Source: Bordetella petrii (GTDB taxonomy: Bacteria > Pseudomonadota > Gammaproteobacteria > Burkholderiales > Burkholderiaceae_B). From it: DNA of 43,655 nt. The position numbers and the translations under genes are program-made. Under the pieces are notes generated by a model. The model made no database searches and was not told the origin of the DNA. It was given only the letters and a program-made list of their open reading frames with translations. The stretch is from positions 1-43,655 of the forward strand of contig NZ_JAJMLX010000007.1 in the NCBI RefSeq assembly GCF_020991325.1, given 5' to 3'. This document shows, piece after piece, positions 20,558 through 29,333 of the stretch. The stretch's first letter is position 1. Every line of letters begins with the position of its first letter.

Positions 20558-21991
20558 ATGCAGGCACAGAACGACGGGAAAATTAATACCGATATCCTTT
20601 ATCCCCTAGGTTTTGTTATCGGGAAAGCTTTATCCTGGGTGCCTGATCATTATAGAAAGATAGATTTTCCATGTCCATTGTATGTCAATGCGAACACCCG
20701 ATATGGTTTATCTCGGGTACCTTACCGCATAGCGATGGTGATTGGCGAGCCTATACACCCAGACCATATTGGCCTCGACCAACAGGGCATAGCCGAATTA
20801 TTACTCTCCCATTGGCACCAAAAACAATCAGAAATAGATAAGCTCGTTGGACGTTTCGCTGTCATCCTTATGGAAGATAGCGGAAAGATCGAAATACAGA
20901 CTGACGCTATCGGCTTACGTGCCGTATATTTTTCAAGAACCAGCCAAGGCGTGGTCGCAGGCTCTCATGCGAAGTTGGTCGCTCGGGCAGCAAACGGTGG
21001 TGAGGCTGTCGAGTTCAGACAATTTTATACTCTAGGCTACCCAGGCATCAACACTCTATATTCTAGAGTCTATCGATTACCGCCTAATAATTCCCTGTTT
21101 TTGGATACAGGGGAACTACGCCGATTTTTCCCTACTGATCATATTCCCGTCACATCTCTTGAAGAGAGCTGGGATCATGCATTCAGTCGGGCACAACAGG
21201 TTGTCCGCGGCCTTACCTTGCGATCCGAGCGTCCAGTTCTAGTATCGCTTACCGGGGGGTTGGACAGTCGCTCCACACTGGCGGCAACACGCGGTATCTG
21301 GGAAAAATTGGATTTTTTCACTTACGTCAGTGGCCAACACCCACAGCATGAACTGGATGTCTTGGTAGCTTCAGACTTGGCCGCTATTCTCGGGTTGCGG
21401 CATCAAATAATCGCTTATGGACACCTCACTCCAGACCCCAAGGTCATGGAAGCAATTAAGTCAAATAGCTTTAGTATCCACCAGAGAAATTTGTCGTGTG
21501 CGTATTTAGAGCACTTTGGCAGCCATCGCTACGTGCATGTTCGAACCAATTTGATGGAATTGGCGCGCTCCAATCTATTTGAACATCATGGAAGCCATCC
21601 TGCCTTTCCTAACGGCCCAAACTCGATCGAGAAATTGGCCGAGTACTATTGCATGGTTGGGAAACGCGAGCCAAGTAAACAGATTGTCGAAGCGTTTACA
21701 AGGCAGTTTGACGAAGCGAATACAGCTACCGCTCTACAATTTGTCAGCGCCTGGGATCTTTTCTTTATTGAACATCGAATGGGCGCATGGCAAGCTGCAG
21801 TTGTGACTGAATCAGATGTGGCATTTGACACAATTATTGCCTTCAATAGTCGAGAAATAATAAAGAAATTTATTGGCGTGCCTCAAACTATTCGCTCAAC
21901 GTCAAAGTACTTACAAAAGAAGATTCGAACACTTTTGCCCGAAATCTCAGACATCCCTATTAATCCACGACAGTACGTTCGCTGTCGCTGA
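20558..21991 (+). CDS. Asparagine-synthetase-like ATP-dependent amide ligase without glutaminase Cys (1)
   Basis: A 477-residue protein. The first ~195 residues resemble the Ntn glutaminase half of AsnB (DKLVGRFAVILMED, a DAIGLRAVYF block), but there is no Cys2 to release ammonia from glutamine. Residues ~200-477 are the synthetase domain with the PP-loop SLTGGLDSRST (230-240), which should adenylate a carboxylate. AS-like proteins lacking Cys2, such as beta-lactam synthetase and lasso-peptide cyclases, use an amine other than glutamine ammonia. At 477 residues it is shorter than AsnB (~550-650). It begins 202 bases after kpsS and is followed, 24 bases later, by a PLP-enzyme gene. A likely role is amidation of a uronic acid carboxyl of the capsule with an amine (inference). 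Confidence 0.8.
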   Translation: MQAQNDGKINTDILYPLGFVIGKALSWVPDHYRKIDFPCPLYVNANTRYGLSRVPYRIAMVIGEPIHPDHIGLDQQGIAELLLSHWHQKQSEIDKLVGRFAVILMEDSGKIEIQTDAIGLRAVYFSRTSQGVVAGSHAKLVARAANGGEAVEFRQFYTLGYPGINTLYSRVYRLPPNNSLFLDTGELRRFFPTDHIPVTSLEESWDHAFSRAQQVVRGLTLRSERPVLVSLTGGLDSRSTLAATRGIWEKLDFFTYVSGQHPQHELDVLVASDLAAILGLRHQIIAYGHLTPDPKVMEAIKSNSFSIHQRNLSCAYLEHFGSHRYVHVRTNLMELARSNLFEHHGSHPAFPNGPNSIEKLAEYYCMVGKREPSKQIVEAFTRQFDEANTATALQFVSAWDLFFIEHRMGAWQAAVVTESDVAFDTIIAFNSREIIKKFIGVPQTIRSTSKYLQKKIRTLLPEISDIPINPRQYVRCR

Positions 21992-22003
21992 TAACTAGAT
22001 AAC

Positions 22004-22018
22004 TCGGAGGAAGCTTTG
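22004..22018 (+). promoter_or_regulatory. Ribosome-binding site deciding a TTG start
   Basis: CGGAGG (22005-22010) lies six bases ahead of TTG 22016-22018. No in-frame ATG or GTG is better placed, so the next gene most likely starts at TTG. Confidence 0.7.
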
Positions 22019-24154
22019 GATCAGTCACGCGATGATATTTTGACGGCGCTGTACTGGGATTACTGCGCGCTGCTAAGGGGCTCCCATGAGTTCAATCGAA
22101 GCTTTCCCGTCCGACCAATAAACACTGTGGTCCCACATCCTAGGCTGAGGTTAATGCTCCAATCCGATGAAGCCATGGCAGCTATCCTTCCGGTGGCCGC
22201 TTGGAAGCTCTCACTTGGAGATATTTCTCTAGCTCCATTCTGTTTGCACTCCTCCGAACAGATTGTAAAGATTTCACCCGCATTGCTGGACAATGCTCCG
22301 GCATTGTCTGTAGCAGCTCGTTGGGGACTCGAACTAGCTCGGGTGCGAGACGAAAATTACTGCTCCTCAAGTTTGGCGGCAGTTCTCTATCACGGCAATC
22401 GCTTACTAGCTCGGATAGACACTGTAAGCCGCAATCTTTTTCTATCTCTTCTTCCAGAATCAATCGCCGCAACTGTATGGGATGGAGGGAAAGTACATCT
22501 GACCCAAAATGCAATCGAGTGGCTGCACTCCCTCGCCTCTACGAACACGTCTATCAGTCCAGTTCCGGCACTAGAAAGGCTTCCCGAACTTGCCACACCG
22601 CTTGAGGATATCTTGATAGCCGGTGGAGACAGCCGCCTATCAATTGACCCTAGCTCCGGTTACAACCGTTATGGTGTTCCTCCAAGACCGCGGCCCGATG
22701 CAGTGCATTTTTCTTCCTCCACCGCATCGGCTATCAGTGACTATGGATTCGCGTTCTGTGAGCTGCTGCGACAACAACTTTTACGGATCGGCAGTAGCGA
22801 CGCCACTGCGCAACAAGTAGTTCGCCGAGCATCCTCCGCAATGGAACAACATGTTCTGCGTATGTTGGGCTCACAAGCGAATGAAGCAGATGTCTTATTC
22901 ACAGCATCTGGGACTGACTCGGAATGGGCGGCGGTTCTAGTCAGCAAGGCCGGAAACGAGGGCCGTCCTCTGACAAATATCCTCATTGCGCCTGAGGAAA
23001 CCGGTAGTGGTGTTGCCAGTGCCGGGGCTGGATGCTATTTCGATGACATCATCGCCTTTGGCGATCATGTCGAAAAGGGAGCATTGATATGGCCGGAGCA
23101 ACGGATTACTGTAGAGAAGGTGGCCATCCGCGGAACTGACGGCGCACCACGATCAGTCTCTGATATTGACAATGATTTCCTCACCGCCGGCAAGAGTGCT
23201 TTATCACGCGGGGACCGTGTTTTAGCACACGTTTTATTTGCCTCAAAAACAGGTCTTGTCGCACCATCCACATCTGTGGTCAACAAATTAGTCGCACTAG
23301 CGCCAGATCAAGTCGACGTTGTGGTCGATGCATGCCAGATGAGAATGAGCTTTAGAGAACTAAGTTCCGCAGTCGAACGAGGTTGGATGCTACAAGTCTC
23401 TGGATCCAAATTTCTAACTGGCCCCCCCTTTTCTGGAGCGTTGGTATTGCCAAATAGCTTCCGCTCACGTTTGCAATCAGTGCGATTGGCTTTAGACAAA
23501 GCACCACACATTTGCCCGAGTGAGCTTTGGGGTGATTGGTGGTCAAATCAATTGACGCCCAGCGCCACAGCCCCGAGCTATGGCTCCTTGTTCCGCTGGT
23601 TCCCCGCCCTGATGGAAGCCCGTCTTTTAGATACCTTACCTGAAAGCTTCCGCCGTAGCATATTTGATCAGTTCCGAACAACGTTAATCCAATGCATCGA
23701 CCGAACTCCGTATCTCCAGCCTATTTCCATTGGAGAAATGCGTGAAAAAGAGGAAGAGTTTGCACGTCAATCAATTGTCTCATTCCAGGTAATGGGGCGT
23801 ACATGGGATGGAGCTCTTCGCGCACTCGATGAGCCAGAATGCAGATATCTATTTGAGATGCTGAATAAGGATGTCAGCCTCCTGTTTTCAGACCTGAGAC
23901 CGACCGAACTAGCCTTAGCCAAGCAAAAATTTCATATTGGCCAGCCCGTAACGCTGCGTACATGTACTGAGCAAAGAACTGTCCTTCGCCTAGTAGTTGG
24001 TGCACGTTTTTTCACTATCGTAGGATTTGCTGGAGAGGACGCATCAATGGCAGCCCTCGATTCCGAAATAGCTGATGCAACACGGGCCATTGCAAAAATT
24101 GACATGCTGGCGTCTCGATGGTGGCGTCTCCCGAATTTCAACCATAAGGACTGA
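22016..24154 (+). CDS. Large PLP-dependent (class V aminotransferase-like) enzyme with novel N-terminal domain
   Basis: A 712-residue protein. Residues ~230-600 look like a fold-type-I PLP enzyme of the class V (cysteine desulfurase/serine aminotransferase) kind: VLFTASGTDSEWAAV (cofactor phosphate region), VVVDACQMRMSF (Asp438, which would bind the pyridine nitrogen) and VSGSKFLTGPPFSGAL (Lys465, the PLP lysine). The first ~210 residues are not recognised; the linker contains GGDSRLSIDPSSGYNRYG. The C-terminal ~100 residues complete the small domain. At ~710 residues it is nearly twice the usual class V length. It sits between the AS-like gene and the decarboxylase gene, with gaps of 24 and 16 bases, so all three form one unit. 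Reaction and substrate unknown. Confidence 0.75.
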   Translation: MDQSRDDILTALYWDYCALLRGSHEFNRSFPVRPINTVVPHPRLRLMLQSDEAMAAILPVAAWKLSLGDISLAPFCLHSSEQIVKISPALLDNAPALSVAARWGLELARVRDENYCSSSLAAVLYHGNRLLARIDTVSRNLFLSLLPESIAATVWDGGKVHLTQNAIEWLHSLASTNTSISPVPALERLPELATPLEDILIAGGDSRLSIDPSSGYNRYGVPPRPRPDAVHFSSSTASAISDYGFAFCELLRQQLLRIGSSDATAQQVVRRASSAMEQHVLRMLGSQANEADVLFTASGTDSEWAAVLVSKAGNEGRPLTNILIAPEETGSGVASAGAGCYFDDIIAFGDHVEKGALIWPEQRITVEKVAIRGTDGAPRSVSDIDNDFLTAGKSALSRGDRVLAHVLFASKTGLVAPSTSVVNKLVALAPDQVDVVVDACQMRMSFRELSSAVERGWMLQVSGSKFLTGPPFSGALVLPNSFRSRLQSVRLALDKAPHICPSELWGDWWSNQLTPSATAPSYGSLFRWFPALMEARLLDTLPESFRRSIFDQFRTTLIQCIDRTPYLQPISIGEMREKEEEFARQSIVSFQVMGRTWDGALRALDEPECRYLFEMLNKDVSLLFSDLRPTELALAKQKFHIGQPVTLRTCTEQRTVLRLVVGARFFTIVGFAGEDASMAALDSEIADATRAIAKIDMLASRWWRLPNFNHKD

Positions 24155-24170
24155 ATGCGTGAGGAATCCG

Positions 24171-25646
24171 ATGGAGAAAGCAGTTTTATATCCGTCTCAA
24201 CTTGATCCAGAAGATTGGGACGCCTTTCGTAATAGCGCCCATCGAATGCTAGACATCTGCATTGATCGCTTGAGTGCTGCACGTGAGCATGCCTGGCAAG
24301 CAACCCCAGTAGAAATTCGAGAATCATACACTTTGGATGACAATGGGTTAAATCAAGGATTTGAAGAACTTGTTGATATTTTGAGCTCGAATATTTTGCC
24401 ATTCAATACCGGTAATACCCATCCACGCTTCTTCGGATGGGTGCATGGTACTGGCCTCGCGAGCGGCTTGATCGCTGAGATGGCAGCCGCCACAATGAAC
24501 AGCAATTGTGGCGGTCGCGACCACGCTGCGATTTACATCGAACGTGCGGTGATCGAATGGTGTCGTAGAATCTTCAAATTCCCACGCACGGCTAGTGGCC
24601 TGCTAGTTACAGGGACCTCTCAAGCAACGGTCGTCGCGCTTGCAACAGCGCGTCAACATGCACTAGGGCCTGACAGTAGAGGAAACGGCGTACGTAACGG
24701 TCCACCGTTGGCCGCATATGCCGTAGCCGGTGTGCACAATGCCACAATCAAGGCACTCGAACTTCTTGGCTTGGGCTCGAAATCACTTCGAACTATCCCG
24801 CGAGACTCCAGTGGCTCGATGGACATGCAATTGCTCGCCGCTGCTGTCAAATGTGATCGGCAGAGTGGAATTAAGCCTTTTTGTGTAGTCGGCACAGCCG
24901 GCTCCGTCGACTTAGGCCAGTTTGACCACCTCGATGCCATAGCTGACTTTTGCTCATCTGAGAAGATATGGTTCCATGTCGATGGAGCATTTGGAGCTTG
25001 GCTAAATTTAGCCACGCCACCATGGCGTGACTTGGCTGCAGGGTTAGAGAGAGCCGACTCTTTAGCCTTCGATTTTCACAAGTGGATGTATGTCCAATAT
25101 GACTGCGGAGCTGTGCTCATAAGAGATGAAAGCGCACATCGAGCAACATTTGCGGCAAGACCCGCTTATCTTGCGGGACAAGATCTCGGGCTCGCAGGCG
25201 GCGACCCCTGGTATTGTGATTATGGGACAGATCTCTCACGAGGATTCCGGGCATTGAAAGTCTGGGCAGCACTCAAGACACACGGAAAGCAAGCTTTTGC
25301 AGATGCAATCACAAAAAACTGCGAACAAGCCTCTTTCATGAGTGAGCTTGTAAAAGCTTCACCGAATTTGACACTCGCGGCCCCTGTTTTTTCAAATATC
25401 TGCTGCTTTTCTGCGGCGAGCACGTCGTTAAATGAAGCTAAAAATAACGACTTACATAATCAAATTGCTCAAAAATTACAGATGGATGGCTCTGTAGTCT
25501 TTTCAACGACCAAGTTCGGTGGCCAAACTGTACTACGTGCCGCAATTGTTAATCATCGGACCAATAACGATGATATTGCCTACTCCATTGATGCGGTCGA
25601 ACGAGTTCGAGCAATTTTACTTCCGCACCTCGCAGGTGCTAGATAG
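24171..25646 (+). CDS. PLP-dependent group II decarboxylase (aromatic-amino-acid/glutamate decarboxylase family)
   Basis: A 491-residue fold-type-I decarboxylase. It shows NTGNTHPRFFGWVHGTG, TGTSQATVVALATARQ, FHVDGAFGAW (the PLP Asp) and the family lysine in DFHKWMYVQYDCG (Lys304). It would turn an amino acid into an amine and CO2. The substrate cannot be read from sequence; aromatic amino acids, Glu, Asp, Ser or diamino acids are all possible in this family. The start is ATG 24171 with GAGG six bases upstream (24161-24164), rather than the in-frame GTG at 24159. It is the last of a three-gene unit; a hairpin at 25692-25717 follows. With an amide ligase in the same unit, a cooperative make-and-attach-amine role is attractive (inference). 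Confidence 0.88.
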   Translation: MEKAVLYPSQLDPEDWDAFRNSAHRMLDICIDRLSAAREHAWQATPVEIRESYTLDDNGLNQGFEELVDILSSNILPFNTGNTHPRFFGWVHGTGLASGLIAEMAAATMNSNCGGRDHAAIYIERAVIEWCRRIFKFPRTASGLLVTGTSQATVVALATARQHALGPDSRGNGVRNGPPLAAYAVAGVHNATIKALELLGLGSKSLRTIPRDSSGSMDMQLLAAAVKCDRQSGIKPFCVVGTAGSVDLGQFDHLDAIADFCSSEKIWFHVDGAFGAWLNLATPPWRDLAAGLERADSLAFDFHKWMYVQYDCGAVLIRDESAHRATFAARPAYLAGQDLGLAGGDPWYCDYGTDLSRGFRALKVWAALKTHGKQAFADAITKNCEQASFMSELVKASPNLTLAAPVFSNICCFSAASTSLNEAKNNDLHNQIAQKLQMDGSVVFSTTKFGGQTVLRAAIVNHRTNNDDIAYSIDAVERVRAILLPHLAGAR

Positions 25647-25691
25647 CGTATTCACGCACTCATAGACCGCTCATCAATGAACGCTTTTACC

Positions 25692-25717
25692 CTAGCTGAC
25701 CCAGATTGGTCAGCTAG
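25692..25717. terminator. Bidirectional hairpin between convergent genes
   Basis: CTAGCTGACC and GGTCAGCTAG form a perfect 10-bp stem around the 6-base loop CAGATT. It lies 45 bases after the decarboxylase stop and 52 bases from the end of the convergent gene. There is no long T-run in either direction, so terminator activity is likely but not certain. Confidence 0.55.
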
Positions 25718-25769
25718 CCTATCCCGAGTAAGACATTAAAACAGCATTCACACACATTAAAAGTTCACC

Positions 25770-27557
25770 TTAATCATCAACTAGAAGAAAGCTGATTAAC
25801 TTTCCCGGATACGACTTCGCATGAGTCAAAGGCGAAGTGGACACAGATAGAGCGCTCTCAGCGTCCAAGAAACCTGCGTGATATGCGGCCTTTATACTTT
25901 CAGATGAAATACGGCTGAAGCCTTCTTTCATGGTTTTCGATATATCATCATGAGTCATTGTTCGTGAGCAAAATTTTTCGGCTCTATTATAAAAAAATTT
26001 CGGAGCCCCATTCGCGACTTCATCCACAGACCCGAATATTTGATACTCTGATAAATCATCTGAAGTGAGCCCACCACCCAAAAAAGTCGACCTTTCTTCC
26101 ACATAATCTGATGCCATGTTCTTTTCAGATGATTCGAATGGGCATACGGCCAGGTCCGGATTAGCTGCAATCAGCATGTCCGTGACAATACTTCTATCTC
26201 CTTTCGCGGGCGTAGGAAATGGATTTAACTCCGAGCGGGTCAGCCCAACCAATTCCCTCTGCATAAGAGGTCGCAGGCCTGTCATAGCGGACAAAGTCGA
26301 GCGGCCTGCATGTATGGCATTTCGAAATGCCAAATAATGCCATTCCGAGCCAGTTTTATCATTTGGAGCTACTCCAAGTGCTCTTAGCCCTTTCTGAGCT
26401 TGAGCGATAAAAGCATCTCGGACGTCATGACTTTTAATATGATTTCCAATCCTGGCCACAGCACGCCAGCCGTACATTCCTTTGTACACCTCGGCCCCAA
26501 AACCACCAAAACTAAAAATTCCAATGGGCTTCAATGAAAATGTCGAGCTCGCCAGAAAATCATAAATCCCGGCATTCCCCAACAACCATAGGGAAAAGGG
26601 GTTAGTCACTTTATCTTTATCTTTTCGTTTTATATTTGGATCCCGCAACCCCAAAGGAAAATTAAATCGGGCACTCAAATTCGAAACTACATCATAGTCT
26701 TTTTTATGTGCTGGTGTCGTATTCGTGCAATTAAAAATTGCTAAGTCTCGCACTGCAGGGCTGGCAAGAGCACAAGCTAAAATCACGCGAGAATCAGTTC
26801 CGCCAGACAGAGCAATGCGAACGGTGTTGACAGAAATAGCAGAAAGAGTATGCGTTAGGCTCGCTATACGACGAACCGACTCCTTGATAGTTTCGGCATA
26901 AGACACTCCCATAGGAGAATAAAAGAAATCATTTACTGTCCTTCGGGAAACAGTAGCATTTAAATCATCGCCATATTCGATCTGCAATTTACCGCCAACT
27001 TGAATGTACTTTATCTGATCTATTAATGTATCTGCACTAAGCAATTGCCCTGCCATAGTGTTTCCCCATGAGCGGGCAATTGCGACCTCATCATTTAAAG
27101 ATCGAGGCAAATTCAAGGCTTGGCGCAAGTTGGCCAGCATAAATAAAGAATCAGATACTGCAATAACACCCTTTTCCGCGAAATACAGCATTGAACACAT
27201 TGCAAAAGTGTCATTGGAAACTATTGCTCGATGCTCATCCCAAGTCATACTGACATAGCATCCCTCTACCGGTTCTTTGGCCAGATTCGCTCTTGAGAAT
27301 CTCTCATAGAACTCCGAACGTCCTTTTTCTCCAAAGAAGACAGCCTCCTCACGGTAACTTACACCCATCCCTTTAAACAGAGATCTTCGCACTCCATTAA
27401 AATCGTCATGGGCGTTTTTCGCTATATATAATAAATTCGTGTCCTCGGAAATTCTGGCTTGGGCGATCTCGGAAACATCGCTCATCGCACTATTAATCCA
27501 TGCCTCAATTCTCTTTAAAAACGGTTTTTTCGATATGATAATCAAATAGTTAGACAT
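25770..27557 (-). CDS. Asparagine-synthetase-like ATP-dependent amide ligase without glutaminase Cys (2)
   Basis: A 595-residue AS-like protein. The N-terminal half is a degenerate Ntn-type domain beginning MSNYLIII (Ser2, no Cys2), with VISVSDSLFML-like strands near residues 130-145. The synthetase half has the PP-loop ALSGGTDSRVIL (251-257 core). It is clearly diverged from the 477-residue AS-like protein of the facing operon, so it is not a recent duplicate. The start is ATG 27557 with GGGTGG five bases upstream. It lies 143 bases downstream of the beta-helix gene on the same strand. Two diverged amide ligases in one capsule locus suggest two different amide bonds or partner subunits (inference). 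Lacking Cys2, it would need ammonia or an amine from another source. Confidence 0.78.
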   Translation of the reverse strand: MSNYLIIISKKPFLKRIEAWINSAMSDVSEIAQARISEDTNLLYIAKNAHDDFNGVRRSLFKGMGVSYREEAVFFGEKGRSEFYERFSRANLAKEPVEGCYVSMTWDEHRAIVSNDTFAMCSMLYFAEKGVIAVSDSLFMLANLRQALNLPRSLNDEVAIARSWGNTMAGQLLSADTLIDQIKYIQVGGKLQIEYGDDLNATVSRRTVNDFFYSPMGVSYAETIKESVRRIASLTHTLSAISVNTVRIALSGGTDSRVILACALASPAVRDLAIFNCTNTTPAHKKDYDVVSNLSARFNFPLGLRDPNIKRKDKDKVTNPFSLWLLGNAGIYDFLASSTFSLKPIGIFSFGGFGAEVYKGMYGWRAVARIGNHIKSHDVRDAFIAQAQKGLRALGVAPNDKTGSEWHYLAFRNAIHAGRSTLSAMTGLRPLMQRELVGLTRSELNPFPTPAKGDRSIVTDMLIAANPDLAVCPFESSEKNMASDYVEERSTFLGGGLTSDDLSEYQIFGSVDEVANGAPKFFYNRAEKFCSRTMTHDDISKTMKEGFSRISSESIKAAYHAGFLDAESALSVSTSPLTHAKSYPGKLISFLLVDD

Positions 27558-27700
27558 CTGCCACCCAATAGCCTATAAACATGTTCTTCGATAGCGCATA
27601 GAGACGCGCCCGTCAAAATTTCGTGTCAGCCTGACTACGCGGCTTCTAAACTTTTATCATCATCTTGATTCAGCAGCCTGTATGGGTCGGATTTGTACCT

Positions 27701-28696
27701 CTACGGGGCATATATTCGCTGTGCATTCATCGTCCGCATCACTTTACAACCTTTGCCGATTTCTGGGACACGAACATAGGTTGGGCGTGTCATGGCCGAT
27801 TGATCGGAATTTTCTACCTTATTATTTTCATAGCGATTGTCCCAAGAAGGACATTCCACGTCTGTCTTTGAGCAATTCTTGCTCTTGGCTCGATTGCAGT
27901 ACCACTCATCAAAAATCGCCCCGGTACGCATATTTCGAAAAACGTTTCCGGAAGCCATATTCCCATTAGATTCGTCTCTCATGCGGATTGGAGACCCGCA
28001 GGCACCATCAAACGTATTTCCCATAATTTTATTATGGCTCGAATGGTGTGCCATATAGATAGTGTGCAGGCCATCACATTTCTTATTTCTTATTTCGATA
28101 AATTCGTTGTTTTCAATAATGTTATTTCTAGAATTTACGAATCGAATGGCCGCCATACTGCGTGTCGCTCGAGGGGCAGAAATTTGACCTATTCTACGAA
28201 AACTCATATTCCGTATAGTATTCCCCCCAAGGTGAACATCCGGGTTCTCTCGATCTCCATTGAACGACATAGCAGTAAGATAATTTATCACTGCCAGATT
28301 ACTAAAGGAAAATTTTGCCTCATGCTGAGATGCCCCTTTTAGTATGAACCACGTCCCTCCTCCTTTTCCATCAAAAACCGGCTTTGAACCGCCATTTTGT
28401 TCAGAAGTAATCTCAAAATATGTGTTTGGCGGAGGCTCGCCAAGCTTTATCCTTTGCTTAGAATAACGGCCAGGAGCAATTTCAATTCGAATATGACTAC
28501 CGCTGGTTTTTTCTCCTTCCGCATAAGCTCTCTCCATTGCATGCTGCAGGGTAGCTAGTGCCGTTTCAGCAGTCTCACCGCTGTTACTGTCGCTACCTTT
28601 AGGGCCAACGTAAAGAGTTATAGCCGGCGCCGCTGTGCAAACAGAAATACCAAACAGAACCAGAAAAAAAATGCGCAAAATACTTGAAGGTATCAT
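27701..28696 (-). CDS. Exported right-handed parallel beta-helix protein
   Basis: A 331-residue protein with a signal peptide (SSILRIFFLVLFGISVCTAAPA, cleavage near residue 23). The mature N-terminus ITLYVGPKGSDSNSGETAETALATLQHA is typical of pectate-lyase-like/DUF1565 beta-helix proteins. Several N-x-I-x-x-N coils follow (NTIRNMSFRR, NNIIENNEFIEI, NKIMGNTFDG, NMASGNVFRNM), plus a Cys-rich end (CNRAKSKNCSKTDVEC) that could form disulfides in the periplasm. The ATG at 28696 has AAGGTGG upstream and is preferred over a GTG at 28705. Such proteins can be polysaccharide lyases, epimerases or binding proteins; no catalytic set was identified. Its location suggests action on the exported capsule. 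Confidence 0.75.
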   Translation of the reverse strand: MIPSSILRIFFLVLFGISVCTAAPAITLYVGPKGSDSNSGETAETALATLQHAMERAYAEGEKTSGSHIRIEIAPGRYSKQRIKLGEPPPNTYFEITSEQNGGSKPVFDGKGGGTWFILKGASQHEAKFSFSNLAVINYLTAMSFNGDRENPDVHLGGNTIRNMSFRRIGQISAPRATRSMAAIRFVNSRNNIIENNEFIEIRNKKCDGLHTIYMAHHSSHNKIMGNTFDGACGSPIRMRDESNGNMASGNVFRNMRTGAIFDEWYCNRAKSKNCSKTDVECPSWDNRYENNKVENSDQSAMTRPTYVRVPEIGKGCKVMRTMNAQRIYAP

Positions 28697-29111
28697 GCTT
28701 GCCACCTTTTTAATAAATAATTCATATTTCTACACCATGAAGTAATTGCGCGATGGAAATAGGATTAAATCTTATGCTTTTTTCTGGCCTCTTTATACAG
28801 CAGAGATATTTCAAGAGTTTGGCTTTTCTTAACAAGACAAAATTTAACAGGCTTGAGCCATCATAACAATGCTTTTCCTTCAAGCCTCATTTTGTAACGG
28901 ATGCACAATTTTTGCATGCGTATGGTTTATACCGCTTAAGAAACACAGCGGTCTGCACCCCTTTTTCCCTAGGTATCAGGCCAAGCAAGCCCGTTTAGTC
29001 GAGGATTAGTCGCCCACCCAGGGCGCCCTATTGGCCATCGTTACACTAGACGTAGCGACATTGCTCCATGCACAATGGAAACTTCCCACACAACCCAAGT
29101 GAGAGGTTCTC
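28697..29111. other. Intergenic region between beta-helix gene and small gene
   Basis: There are 415 bases between divergent genes. The first ~150 are AT-rich and must carry the promoter of the beta-helix gene; the rest must carry that of the small plus-strand gene. No clear -35/-10 pair, RNA gene or repeat was found. Base composition begins to rise to the right of ~28970. Confidence 0.5.
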
Positions 29112-29333
29112 ATGACCCAAGAAGGTGCTCCTAAGATTCTTACCACAAAGGAAATCGCACTGGAGCTAGTCAAGTCAGCAATTCAGAGCGGCGTTCTGAA
29201 TCATTCTACTCTTCTTGTTCAGGGCGAGACACCGGCGAAAACAGCCGTATCTAAAGCTGCTGTCGATGCTGTGTATATGGTGCGGTTGCTGCAAAGCACG
29301 ATTGATCGGCTTGAGCAAATTCCGGGTAAATAA
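29112..29333 (+). CDS. Small unknown protein
   Basis: A 73-residue hydrophilic protein, predicted mostly helical, with no known domain. GAGAGG lies 5 bases before the ATG, a good ribosome site, and the coding sequence has sensible amino acid use (TTKEIALELVKSAIQSGVL; a C-terminal YMVRLLQSTIDRLEQIPGK helix). It stands alone between the capsule block and the tau operon, so its position gives no hint of function. Confidence 0.55.
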   Translation: MTQEGAPKILTTKEIALELVKSAIQSGVLNHSTLLVQGETPAKTAVSKAAVDAVYMVRLLQSTIDRLEQIPGK

